Shown here: piece by piece, positions 7,882 through 16,455 of the stretch
Layout of the letters: each line of letters starts with the position of its first letter
Numbering within the stretch: the first letter of the stretch is position 1
Source: an uncultured Anaerolineales bacterium
GTDB taxonomy: Bacteria; Chloroflexota; Anaerolineae; Anaerolineales; UBA4823
NCBI GenBank assembly: GCA_937968125.1
Contig: CALBUI010000155.1
Location: 1-41,846 of the forward strand
DNA length: 41,846 nt
Reading direction: 5' to 3'
Notes under the pieces: model-generated
What the model was told of the DNA's origin: nothing
Database searches by the model: none
What the model saw: only the letters and a program-made list of their open reading frames with translations
Translations under genes and position numbers: made by a program

Positions 7882-9426
7882 TTGGAAGAAAGCAATCATA
7901 ACGCCGAAGGTCATGGCCCGATCCTGCTGGAAACGCGCGGCTTGACCAAGCACTTCCCGATGGTGGTGGCTAATGATGCTGTCGATTTCAACGTCAGTCA
8001 GGGTGAGATTCACTGCTTGTTGGGAGAGAACGGTTCAGGGAAATCTACCTTTGCCGAGTCGCTGTTCGGGTTTTATATGCCCGACTCCGGTGAAATCTTG
8101 TGGAAAGGGGAGAAGGTAGAGATCACCTCGCCATCGGACGCCATGGACCTGGGTATTGGCATGGTCCACCAGCATTTCATGCTGGTTGAAACGCATTCGG
8201 TGCTCGAAAACATAATGCTGGGCCTGAACACCAGAGGGCCTCTACTAGATGAGAAATCTGCCCGTGCCCGCATCACCGAACTCTCCGATCAGTACGATGT
8301 CAACATGGACCCGGATGCCATCATCTGGCAGCTTTCCGTCGGCGAGCAGCAGTGGGTCGAGATCCTCAAAGCACTTTATAACGGCGTGGAATTATTGATC
8401 CTGGATGAACCCACCGCCGTGCTTACCCCCCAGGAAAGTGAACGCCTGTTCTCAGTATTGAAGAAAATGAGCCGGGAAGGTCTTTCGATCATTTTCATAA
8501 CCCATAAACTGAATGAGGTAGTCGCAGTTTCAGACCGGGTGACCGTCCTGCGCAAAGGTAAAAAGATCGACACGATCAATTCCTGGGAGATTACTAAGGC
8601 CAGCCTGGCGCGCATGATGGTCGGTCGGGATGTGGTCTTTCGCGTGCAGCGAGACGAAGTTGAACGCGGGCAGCCTTTACTTGAGATGCAGGGAGTCCGA
8701 ACCTGCAATGACCAGGGTCTGGAATGCGTAAGAGGCATTGATTTAACCTTGCATGAACGAGAGATCCTCGGCATCGCCGGGGTGGCGGGCAACGGGCAAA
8801 AAGAGCTCTTCGAAGTTCTGATTGGAATGCGTGAATTAGATAGCGGCGATGTGCTGCTGAATGGCCAGCCGATATCGGGCAAGAGCTCCGGAAGTATTCG
8901 ATCTCAGGGCATTGCTCACGTTCCCAGCGACCGCATTAAAGAGGGCCTGGTGATGGATTTCACCATTGCTGAAAACATGATCCTGGGCAGCGAGTGGTCC
9001 AAGCCATTCCGCAAGGGTACCCAGTTGAACAACAAAGCGATCAACTCCTTTGCAGAAGAGGGCATGGAATCTTATGAGATCGCTGCGCCTTCCATTGATC
9101 ACGTTACTGGCAACCTATCCGGTGGAAACCTGCAAAAGGTGGTCTTAGCGAGAGAAATTGGTTCCAACCCCTCAGTCCTTTTGGCAAACCAACCCACCCG
9201 TGGTTTGGATGTGGGTGTGATCGAATATGTGCACCAACAGTTCCTGGAGCTCCGCAGCCGGGGTGTTGGCATCCTTCTGTTTTCAGAAGACTTGGATGAA
9301 ATTCTAACCTTATCGGACTGCATCGCGGTCATCTTCCAGGGAGAAATCCTTGATGTGATCGATGCCGAAGAAGCAGATCTCGAAAAAATTGGGCTTTTAA
9401 TGGCCGGAGTCAGGGATGGTGAATGA
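7882..9426 (+). CDS. ABC importer ATP-binding protein, two ATPase domains (BMP/nucleoside type)
   Basis: This is a 514-residue tandem ATPase. Domain 1 has Walker A GENGSGKST (48-56), signature LSVGEQQ (151-157) and Walker B LLILDEP (171-177). Domain 2 has the degenerate Walker A GVAGNGQKE (about 300-308), signature LSGGNLQK (412-419) and VLLANQPTRGLD, where Gln replaces the catalytic Glu, as is common in this family. It powers uptake through the two permeases that follow. The start is taken as TTG at 7882, with GAGGAGG 4 nt upstream; no in-frame ATG exists before the first ATPase core. It overlaps the next gene by 4 bp. Confidence 0.93.
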   Translation: MEESNHNAEGHGPILLETRGLTKHFPMVVANDAVDFNVSQGEIHCLLGENGSGKSTFAESLFGFYMPDSGEILWKGEKVEITSPSDAMDLGIGMVHQHFMLVETHSVLENIMLGLNTRGPLLDEKSARARITELSDQYDVNMDPDAIIWQLSVGEQQWVEILKALYNGVELLILDEPTAVLTPQESERLFSVLKKMSREGLSIIFITHKLNEVVAVSDRVTVLRKGKKIDTINSWEITKASLARMMVGRDVVFRVQRDEVERGQPLLEMQGVRTCNDQGLECVRGIDLTLHEREILGIAGVAGNGQKELFEVLIGMRELDSGDVLLNGQPISGKSSGSIRSQGIAHVPSDRIKEGLVMDFTIAENMILGSEWSKPFRKGTQLNNKAINSFAEEGMESYEIAAPSIDHVTGNLSGGNLQKVVLAREIGSNPSVLLANQPTRGLDVGVIEYVHQQFLELRSRGVGILLFSEDLDEILTLSDCIAVIFQGEILDVIDAEEADLEKIGLLMAGVRDGE

Positions 9427-10511
9427 TGCTTAAAGCACTCCGGCTTGAAATCGTTAAAGTGCGTGATGTTCACTGGGGGATACAGGTAATCTTGGTTATT
9501 CTCGGCATCCTGGCAGCTTTTTTTGTTTCCGGCTGGTTTATCGCTCTCTCCGGTGGTAATCCTGCTGAAGCATTCGCTGCAATATTCAGGGGAGCTTTTG
9601 GTGAGCCTCGCAAGGTTTACGATACCCTGATGCGCGCAACGCCCTTGATCTTCACCGGACTGGCGACTGTGATCGCCTTCCGGGCAAAAATCTGGTCGAT
9701 CGGCCAGGAAGGCCAGCTTTATGCAGGCGCCATGCTGGCTTACACCCTTTACCGCATATTCCAGCCTATGCTTGATCGCCCACTGCTGCTGCTCGTGGTT
9801 GTGCTGGGCGGATTTTTAGGCGGCGGGCTGCTCGGGTTGCTGGCCGGCTGGCTGAAAGCCCGATTTAACGTCGATATCATCATCAGCACGGTGCTGCTTA
9901 ACTACATTGTCACCACCATGCTGCTCTTCCTGCTCTATGACCACAAATACTGGATGGGCGCCGAGACCTATTATCCACGCACCGACACGATCACCAAGGA
10001 TGCCTGGTTTCCGATCATATTTGAAGACGCGCGCCTGCATATGGGTTTCCTGATCGCGGTTGGCTTTGCGATCACGGTTTATTGGGTATTGAAAAGGACG
10101 CCCTACGGATATGATCTGCGCGCCATGGGTTCCAATCCCGTCGCCACCATGTTTAAAGGTATCGATGTTAATAAGTTAATCATGGTAACGATGTTCATCA
10201 GCGGCGGCCTGGCAGGGATGGCAGGGTCGGGTGAAGTTTTCGGAGTCCATCACAACGTCAATATGGCTGTTTCCGCTGGCTATGGCTACACGGGTATTAT
10301 TGTCGCCATGGTATCGGAACTTAACCCATTGGTGGTAATTCTGGTTTCGATCTTTTTCGGTGCAATAATCAATGGGTCAGTCGTCATGGCAACCCAAACC
10401 GGGATCCACACCTCGATCATCTTTGTTATCCAGGCCTTTGTACTGCTGGCGATATTAATCAGCCGAGCTTTGATGTCATACCGCATCCGGAGAGTCCCTC
10501 ATGCTGGATGA
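9423..10511 (+). CDS. ABC importer permease subunit 1 (BMP/nucleoside type)
   Basis: This 362-residue integral membrane protein has about nine or ten hydrophobic segments. It shows family features of BPD_transp_2 permeases: an IFTGLATVIAFRAKIWSIGQEGQ loop early in the chain and YDLRAMGSNPVATMFKGI in the cytoplasmic coupling loop. The start overlaps the ATPase stop (ATGATG; 9423 or 9426). It pairs with the permease at 10501, which it overlaps by 11 bp, so the three genes are translationally coupled. Confidence 0.93.
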   Translation: MMLKALRLEIVKVRDVHWGIQVILVILGILAAFFVSGWFIALSGGNPAEAFAAIFRGAFGEPRKVYDTLMRATPLIFTGLATVIAFRAKIWSIGQEGQLYAGAMLAYTLYRIFQPMLDRPLLLLVVVLGGFLGGGLLGLLAGWLKARFNVDIIISTVLLNYIVTTMLLFLLYDHKYWMGAETYYPRTDTITKDAWFPIIFEDARLHMGFLIAVGFAITVYWVLKRTPYGYDLRAMGSNPVATMFKGIDVNKLIMVTMFISGGLAGMAGSGEVFGVHHNVNMAVSAGYGYTGIIVAMVSELNPLVVILVSIFFGAIINGSVVMATQTGIHTSIIFVIQAFVLLAILISRALMSYRIRRVPHAG

Positions 10512-11433
10512 AATTTTACAGGCTGCGATCATCATCAACATCCTGGCGGCCACCATCCGCATCTCGACCCCGCTGCTGTTAGGCGCGATGGGCGAACTTG
10601 TTGCTGAACATTCCGGTGTGATGAATATGGGCCTGGAAGGCATGATGATGTTCGGGGTGTTCACTGTCTGGTTGGTCACCTTTGTCGGCGGCACTACGAC
10701 CATTGGCATTCTCGGTGCGATGCTGGTCGGGGCCCTTTTAGGCCTTTTGTTGGCTTTCCTTGTGATTTATTTGAAGGTCGATCAAACAGTGGCGGGGTTA
10801 TCGATCAACATCCTGGCGATTGGATTTAACGAGTTCTACGTCCGCATGGCTAATGCCAGCAACATACCCGTCCAAATAGAATTGCTCCCCAACATGAACA
10901 TCCCCCTTTTATCTGGTGTTCCAATTATTGGAGAAATATTCTTCCAACAAAGATTCCTGACTTACCTGGCCTTTATCCTCGTGCCGGTGATCGCCTGGTT
11001 CCTGGGGCGAACTAAATTCGGCCTGTCGATCCGCAGCGCCGGTGAAAACCCACGTGCGGTGGACACGCGCGGCATCAGCGTCAACCGGGTAAGATTAATC
11101 GCCACAGTTTTTGGCGGCATCATGGCTGGTTTGGGCGGCGCATTCCTAATGTCGGTCACCTCCCGCTACCTGCCCGAAATGACCGCCGGGCGCGGCTGGC
11201 TGGCGATCATCATCGTTATCGCCGGCAACTGGAAGCCGGTCCGCATGGTGATTGCTACATTTCTCTTCGCCTTCCTCCAAGCATTACAGGTCACGCTGAC
11301 CACCTTCGAGATCGCGGTGCCTTACGAAGTCCTGCTGGTCATGCCCTACGTGCTTGCCTTGGTTGCCCTGGCACTCGCCCGGGTGCGTTCAGCCCAACCG
11401 GCCAAGCTGGGTGTGCCATATTCAAGGGAATGA
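10501..11433 (+). CDS. ABC importer permease subunit 2 (BMP/nucleoside type)
   Basis: This 310-residue membrane protein is of the same permease family, with GAMGELVAEHSGVMNMGLEG near the N-terminus and SIRSAGENPRAVDTRGI as the coupling loop. About eight hydrophobic segments are visible. It forms the heterodimeric channel with the preceding permease. It is the last gene of the importer; a 148-bp gap with no evident promoter separates it from the next gene. Confidence 0.93.
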   Translation: MLDEILQAAIIINILAATIRISTPLLLGAMGELVAEHSGVMNMGLEGMMMFGVFTVWLVTFVGGTTTIGILGAMLVGALLGLLLAFLVIYLKVDQTVAGLSINILAIGFNEFYVRMANASNIPVQIELLPNMNIPLLSGVPIIGEIFFQQRFLTYLAFILVPVIAWFLGRTKFGLSIRSAGENPRAVDTRGISVNRVRLIATVFGGIMAGLGGAFLMSVTSRYLPEMTAGRGWLAIIIVIAGNWKPVRMVIATFLFAFLQALQVTLTTFEIAVPYEVLLVMPYVLALVALALARVRSAQPAKLGVPYSRE

Positions 11434-11581
11434 CTACCTGGAATCTGGTCCTGATTCACGCGCCTGTGAGCCAGCATCCAACCATTTCTCAAAGTCCTGG
11501 GAACACATACCAGAATTTAAATAACAACATTTTTTACTGGCCTGGCTGAGGAGCCCAGCAGAACCCACCAAGGAGGGCACT

Positions 11582-11992
11582 ATGAGAGCCTGGCTGCTGC
11601 CAACATTGCTGACATTGATCACCTGGGGATTTTGGGCATTTTTACCGAAATTAGCAGCCAAGTACCTTGATCCGCAGAGTTCAATAATTTACCAGGTATT
11701 AGGGGGATTTCTTGTTGGCGTGGTGGTATTGATCTCCCTAAAATTCCAGGTTCAATTTAACATTCCCGGTTTCACCCTCAGCCTGGCAATCGGAATTTTG
11801 GGATTCTTCGGGGCCTTCATGTACCTAGTGGCAGTCTCGAGGGGTCCATTAACACTGGTTGCTCCAATCACGGCTTTGTATCCCATGTTCGCCATCCTGC
11901 TGGGATTAATCTTCTTGCAGGAAACCATCTCCATTAAACAAGCTGCTGGCATTGGCTTGTCGCTGGTGGCAATTTATTTAATTTCTTCCTAA
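11582..11992 (+). CDS. Half-size EamA/DMT-family membrane transporter
   Basis: This 136-residue protein has four hydrophobic segments and the EamA pattern: TLITWGFWAFLPKLAAK at the N-terminus, then APITALYPMFAILLGLIFLQE near the C-terminal half. Full-size members have ten segments, so this is the short form, which would need to dimerise. AAGGAGG precedes the ATG. It sits between the importer and the corrinoid/MttB genes and may export a demethylated product, but the substrate is unknown. Confidence 0.85.
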   Translation: MRAWLLPTLLTLITWGFWAFLPKLAAKYLDPQSSIIYQVLGGFLVGVVVLISLKFQVQFNIPGFTLSLAIGILGFFGAFMYLVAVSRGPLTLVAPITALYPMFAILLGLIFLQETISIKQAAGIGLSLVAIYLISS

Positions 11993-12003
11993 CCAGGATT
12001 CAT

Positions 12004-12636
12004 ATGCCTTCTGAAAAACTTGTCGATGCCATAACAAATTTACGTGAAGAAGAATCAGTCGCCATAACTGCTGAGCTGCTTGAGCAGGGTACAGATCCAT
12101 TGGATATCCTGGAAGATTGCCGTGAGGGGATGACCATCATCGGCGGTCGTTTTGAATGCCAGGAAGCCTTTCTGCCGGAATTAATGATGGCCGGCGAGAT
12201 ATTGAAGGCCATCTCAGATTTGATCAAACCAAGGATGGCTGCCGGTCCGCAGCAAGAACGTTTAGGCAAAGTTGTCATTGGCACAGTTCAAGGGGATATT
12301 CACGACATTGCCAAAGACATCGTTGTCTTTATGCTCGACATCAATGGCTTTGAGGTTTTTGACCTGGGTGTGGATGTGCCCCCGGAATCATTTATCGATA
12401 AGGTGCGCCAGGAGGGTGGTTCCATCCTTGCCTTGAGTGGATTCTTGACCCTGGCCTATGATCCTATGAAAGCCACTATTCGGGAACTCGAGCAAGCTGG
12501 TCTACGCGGAGAAGTCAAAGTGATGATCGGCGGCGGCCAGGTGGACGAATATGCCCGTGAGTATACCGGCGCAGATGCCTGGGGACCCGACGCCATGAGC
12601 GCAGTGCGCCTGGCAAAAGAATGGATAAAAAATTAA
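12004..12636 (+). CDS. Corrinoid methyltransferase partner protein 2 (variant DxHxxA motif)
   Basis: This 210-residue protein has a cap domain (1-85, with FLPELMMAGE) and a cobalamin-binding domain. The axial-ligand motif reads D98-I-H100-D-I-A103, so the usual Gly of DxHxxG is Ala, while the ligand His is kept. The following NGFEVFDLGVDVPPE strand-turn is typical. The gene lies 11 bp after the EamA gene and 29 bp before MttB 4, its likely partner. The Gly-to-Ala change may alter cobalamin binding or redox behaviour; no other loss is evident. Confidence 0.92.
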   Translation: MPSEKLVDAITNLREEESVAITAELLEQGTDPLDILEDCREGMTIIGGRFECQEAFLPELMMAGEILKAISDLIKPRMAAGPQQERLGKVVIGTVQGDIHDIAKDIVVFMLDINGFEVFDLGVDVPPESFIDKVRQEGGSILALSGFLTLAYDPMKATIRELEQAGLRGEVKVMIGGGQVDEYAREYTGADAWGPDAMSAVRLAKEWIKN

Positions 12637-12665
12637 GCAGGTGACAATTAATATCGAGATTATTT

Positions 12666-14042
12666 ATGCAGAAGATTGATCGCTTGCTAAAGGTTATTGA
12701 CAAAGTATATAGCGGCCCAATTGTGAACGAAAAGGAATTCGATCACCAGAATGTAGCCGCGGGCGTCGCAAGAGTGATCGAGAAATACCAGATTGCTTTT
12801 AACAAGGAACAGATTATCCAGTCCGACGACAAACTGATCGACCGCGTATGGGAAGCTGCAATTGATTTTCTGGTCGGCTGCGGAATCTACCACACGGATA
12901 CGCAGCGGTTGATCAAATTCAGCAGGCAGGAAATCAAAGCTGCTCTCACAGCCGCGCCTTCCGATGTCACTATAGGCTTAGGAGCTGATGCCAGGCAGTT
13001 CAAGACTCGTCAGGTTGAGGATCCTAGGCCCCCATTGGTAGGCGGCGGTCCTATAGGCACGCCACTATCCGAAGATCAATACGTGCCCATCATGCAGTCC
13101 TACTTCCAGGAGCCGATCTTGGATATCGTCGTCCCGGGAACACTGGCCACTAGCTACGGGCGCCAGGTACGCGCCAGGTCTCCCCTGGAGGTGATCGCCT
13201 CCTGGCAAGAGGTTGATCTGGTCCAGGAGGCAGCTGCAAAAGCCGACAGAACTGGACTTTCTGTGATGGGTGTTGAGATGGCCATGAGCGACTTGGGCCA
13301 CTTATCAGCCATCAGCCGGGGTGGCTATCGACCTGAGGATACCCACATCGTGGCATTGATCAGCGAGATGAAGACCAATAATGACCTGCTCAACAAGGCG
13401 GCTCACAGCCTGCGCCAGGAGGGGGTAATCCTTGGTTTTTACAATCCCATCCTGGGTGGATTGGGCGGCGGCGCTGAAGGTGTGGCCGTTCTGATCTTAG
13501 CCGGATGGCTGGCTATGCACCTGATATATCTACCGACCAGCGTTGAATCCTGCCCAACTCATCCCTTCCTATCAAACTCAACCACCCCTGATATCATGCG
13601 CGCCATCAGTGTTGTTGGGGCAGCGGTGTCCCGCAATTCGCACTTGCTGTCAGAGTTTATGACTTCCCCCGTCAGCGGACCGGGGACCGAATCGCTGCTT
13701 TTTGAATGTGTCGCCATGGCTACAGTTGTATCAGCTTGTGGTGCTTCACGGGCATTAGGAGTTCGTTCGGGAGTCGGTGTAGTTGAAAATCACTGCACAG
13801 GTCTCGAGACCCGTTTCAATGGCGAGGTTGCCCACGCGGCAGCCGGCCTCTCTCGCACCCAGGCAGATGAGATCGTTCGCCAGGCTATCGAGCAATACAA
13901 GCCGGTGATGGATCAAAAACCAGTTGGGATCCCTTTCTCAGCTGCCTATGATACAGAGATCATGCAACCAACCAGAGCATGGCTGGATACATATGAGCAG
14001 GTCAAAGGTGAAGTAATTAACTGGGGATTACCAATGGAGTAA
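12666..14042 (+). CDS. MttB-superfamily methyltransferase 4
   Basis: This 458-residue copy stands apart from the other nine. The usual PSDDDLADR reads QSDDKLIDR, the glycine-rich loop is FYNPILGGLGGGAEG (near 258) and the usual GGPGTK is SGPGTE (near 336). The C-terminal segment GIPFSAAYDTEIMQPTRAW is conserved. A weak purine stretch precedes the ATG, so coupling to corrinoid protein 2 is likely. It reads through without an amber codon. Its pairing with an equally divergent corrinoid protein suggests that the two co-evolved as one methyl-transfer unit for a particular substrate. Confidence 0.92.
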   Translation: MQKIDRLLKVIDKVYSGPIVNEKEFDHQNVAAGVARVIEKYQIAFNKEQIIQSDDKLIDRVWEAAIDFLVGCGIYHTDTQRLIKFSRQEIKAALTAAPSDVTIGLGADARQFKTRQVEDPRPPLVGGGPIGTPLSEDQYVPIMQSYFQEPILDIVVPGTLATSYGRQVRARSPLEVIASWQEVDLVQEAAAKADRTGLSVMGVEMAMSDLGHLSAISRGGYRPEDTHIVALISEMKTNNDLLNKAAHSLRQEGVILGFYNPILGGLGGGAEGVAVLILAGWLAMHLIYLPTSVESCPTHPFLSNSTTPDIMRAISVVGAAVSRNSHLLSEFMTSPVSGPGTESLLFECVAMATVVSACGASRALGVRSGVGVVENHCTGLETRFNGEVAHAAAGLSRTQADEIVRQAIEQYKPVMDQKPVGIPFSAAYDTEIMQPTRAWLDTYEQVKGEVINWGLPME

Positions 14043-14080
14043 AACCCCCATACTTTGTTAAATTATCGGAGGACATACGA

Positions 14081-14752
14081 ATGGCAGATGTAGAAAAACT
14101 TCAAGGAGAACTGAGTGAACTGCTGCTTGTGGAAGATCCTGACGCCGGATTGGCCTGGGCTGAAGAAACCCTGAAAGGCGATATTGGAGTCACAGATTTC
14201 TTCAACCTGGTCTTCACCCCCGCAATGGCGGCCGTAGGGGATAAGTTCGGACGTATGGAGATCTTTTTACCCGAGCTGATGGATGCTGCTGACCGGGCGA
14301 AAAGGATCAGCGAAGAAGTTTTGCAGCCGATGATGGCCGCCTCGGATTCCGATCAGGAGCTCATCCGCGGCAAGATCGTCATGGCCTCTGTCAAAGGAGA
14401 TTTGCACGATATTGGTAAGAACATGGTTGTCTTAATGCTGCGTGTGAATGGCTTCGAGGTATTTGACATGGGTGTCGATGTTGCCCCGCGCGACATCCTC
14501 GACAAAGCTAAAGAAGTCGAGGCGGATATAGTTGGCCTGTCATCCTTGATGACCACCTCCATGCCTTATATGAAGGAATGCGTAGAACTCAGGAATGGTT
14601 TTGGTCTTAAGGGCAACTTTTCCGTGATTGTCGGCGGAGCCCCCATTACGGCAGAATATACCGCTGAGATTGGCGCTGATTCTTTCGGCAAGAACGCGGT
14701 CGAAGCGGTCGAGCGATGCCTGGCCTTGTTGGATCGGCCAGCGATTGAATGA
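14081..14752 (+). CDS. Corrinoid methyltransferase partner protein 3
   Basis: This 223-residue corrinoid protein has the cap domain (1-90, FLPELMDAA) and a canonical DxHxxG (D107-L-H109-D-I-G112) in KGDLHDIGKNMVVLMLRVNGFEVFDMG. CGGAGG lies 9 nt before the ATG. It sits between MttB 4 and MttB 5; its 23-bp spacing to MttB 5 makes that its likely partner. Confidence 0.95.
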   Translation: MADVEKLQGELSELLLVEDPDAGLAWAEETLKGDIGVTDFFNLVFTPAMAAVGDKFGRMEIFLPELMDAADRAKRISEEVLQPMMAASDSDQELIRGKIVMASVKGDLHDIGKNMVVLMLRVNGFEVFDMGVDVAPRDILDKAKEVEADIVGLSSLMTTSMPYMKECVELRNGFGLKGNFSVIVGGAPITAEYTAEIGADSFGKNAVEAVERCLALLDRPAIE

Positions 14753-14775
14753 GCTAGGATAGGAGAATATATAAA

Positions 14776-16173
14776 ATGGGACACCGAGCAAGAATCGTAG
14801 AAGTACTGCATAGAGCCGAAACCGGGCCGATCATGGAAGAGGAAGATTTCGAGCGCAACCTGGTTTCGCCAACCGTTAAAAAGCTGATCAAAAAGTATGA
14901 CATAAAGTTCGACGATTCAATAATCGTCAGCAGTGATGACGATCTGGCTGATCGTGTATTCCAGGCCGGGTTAGACCTGGCTGTCGAAGCGGGCATGTAC
15001 TGCCAGAGCACCAGCCGGCGCATCGTCTGGACCAGAGAGGAATTCGTGGAGGCGTTGCGCTTCTGCCCCTCCGAGGTGGTCATGGGCGCGGGTGTGGATG
15101 CCGTGACAGCCAAAGCTCGTGTGCCGGAGGATGATACCCGCGTGGTCGTAGCTGGAGGTGCATATGGAGTGCCCGTTCCGGAGCATATGTACATCCCCAT
15201 GAGTCTCAGTTACTTAAAAGAACCCTCCATTGATGTCATTGACAATCCTTCCCTGGAATCAGTCTACGGCCATCCGGTTAAGGCGGCCTCCCCATGGGAG
15301 GTTCTGGCCGCCCGCCGTGAAGCTGAATTAGCCCTCCAGGCGGCCAATATTGCCGGGCGCCCCGGCATGTGTCTAGGCTGCGTGGAATTATCCGCCACAG
15401 CATTAGGTGGCTTGGCTGGAGTCTCCTGGGGTGGCTACCGACCGACCGATTGGCTGCATGCCCCCATCATGAGCGAGCTCAAGACCAACTATGACATGCT
15501 TTCCATCGTCACACATTCCGTGCGCACTGGGACGATCCTCGAGGCTTATTACAACCCGATTTATGGTGGTTATGTTGGTGGCGCCGAGGGTGTGGCGGTG
15601 GCTATCGTCGGCGGCCTGATCTTGTTAAACCAGGTCCACCCAGGACATACTTACAACACCCGTCCCAACCACCCCTTCTTCAACTGCGACACCACACCAG
15701 AATTGATCTGGGCCATCTCACTCGGCGTGCAAGCCCTAACTCGAAATACAAATCTATTGGTTGACACTCTGGTTGGTCCTGCGGGAGGCCCTGGCACAAA
15801 AACCATGCTCTATGAGAATGCCGCTTTCGTCGCCTCTACGACTGTTTCGGGGCAATCACTGATGACCTCCTGTCATTCCGCCTCTGGGGGCAGCATCCCT
15901 CGCCACGCCAGCGGATTAGATTCAAAGATCTGCGCCGAAGTCACCCATGCTGTTAGCGGTATGACGCGCGCAGAGGTAAACGAGATCGTCAAACAGATCA
16001 TCCCACTCTATGTTGATGATTTGGACAAAAAACCAATTGGCAAGCCATTCGAAGAGGTCTACGACATCGACAACGTCGAGCCCATCCCTGAGTGGCAGGG
16101 CATGTACGATGAAGTTCGTGATGAGTTGATTGGACTGGGATTGCCAATGGACAGGATCAGAATCCCGAGCTAA
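14776..16173 (+). CDS. MttB-superfamily methyltransferase 5
   Basis: This 465-residue copy has an N-terminus (GHRARIVEVLHRAETGP) like that of the copy at 37197, marking a separate subfamily. Other marks are SSDDDLADRVFQAG, GRPGMCLGC, YYNPIYGGYVGGAEG (near 258), LTRNTNLLV and GGPGTK (near 337). AGGAGA precedes the ATG. It is the last gene of the GntR 2 operon; the next gene lies beyond a 282-bp promoter region. Confidence 0.93.
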   Translation: MGHRARIVEVLHRAETGPIMEEEDFERNLVSPTVKKLIKKYDIKFDDSIIVSSDDDLADRVFQAGLDLAVEAGMYCQSTSRRIVWTREEFVEALRFCPSEVVMGAGVDAVTAKARVPEDDTRVVVAGGAYGVPVPEHMYIPMSLSYLKEPSIDVIDNPSLESVYGHPVKAASPWEVLAARREAELALQAANIAGRPGMCLGCVELSATALGGLAGVSWGGYRPTDWLHAPIMSELKTNYDMLSIVTHSVRTGTILEAYYNPIYGGYVGGAEGVAVAIVGGLILLNQVHPGHTYNTRPNHPFFNCDTTPELIWAISLGVQALTRNTNLLVDTLVGPAGGPGTKTMLYENAAFVASTTVSGQSLMTSCHSASGGSIPRHASGLDSKICAEVTHAVSGMTRAEVNEIVKQIIPLYVDDLDKKPIGKPFEEVYDIDNVEPIPEWQGMYDEVRDELIGLGLPMDRIRIPS

Positions 16174-16302
16174 CTGACCTCCTGGAATTGAAAAGTGCAT
16201 CCGACACACTTGGTTGCTGATGACCAATTTCACCATTCAAGAGGTACCATCTGAAGAAACACAAGTAAGTATGAATTTGCTTTTGTTCTCAGTTGTCAGA
16301 CA

Positions 16303-16314
16303 TCAAACGTTTGA
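16303..16314. promoter_or_regulatory. Palindrome overlapping the -35 box (operator candidate)
   Basis: TCAAACGTTTGA is a perfect 12-bp palindrome overlapping the -35 box. A further inverted pair, TTGTCA (16293-16298) and TGACAA (16312-16317), lies around it. The sequence differs from the TTGGC-type operators at 1774 and 5718, in line with regulator 3 being more divergent. Confidence 0.55.
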
Positions 16315-16339
16315 CAATTAGCCGCCATTCTGCTATGAT
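16311..16339 (+). promoter_or_regulatory. Sigma70-type promoter of the superoperon
   Basis: TTGACA (16311-16316), a 17-bp spacer and TATGAT (16334-16339) form a near-consensus promoter. It is the only strong promoter I find between 16174 and the right edge. Transcription would start near 16346, giving a leader of about 110 nt. Confidence 0.75.
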
Positions 16340-16362
16340 GAAATTATTCACAAATCTCGCCC

Positions 16363-16398
16363 GTAGGGAATCAGTTACGGTGATTAGGACCTCCCTAC
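16363..16398 (+). promoter_or_regulatory. Nested inverted repeats in the superoperon leader
   Basis: GTAGGGA (16363-16369) pairs with TCCCTAC (16392-16398), enclosing ATCA (16370-16373) and TGAT (16381-16384). This could be a leader hairpin or an additional operator. No known riboswitch class is recognised and no U-tract follows. Confidence 0.4.
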
Positions 16399-16455
16399 CC
16401 ATCATATGTATAGAAAAACGCTTATGCGAAAAGACAATATCCTGGGGTGAAGAAA

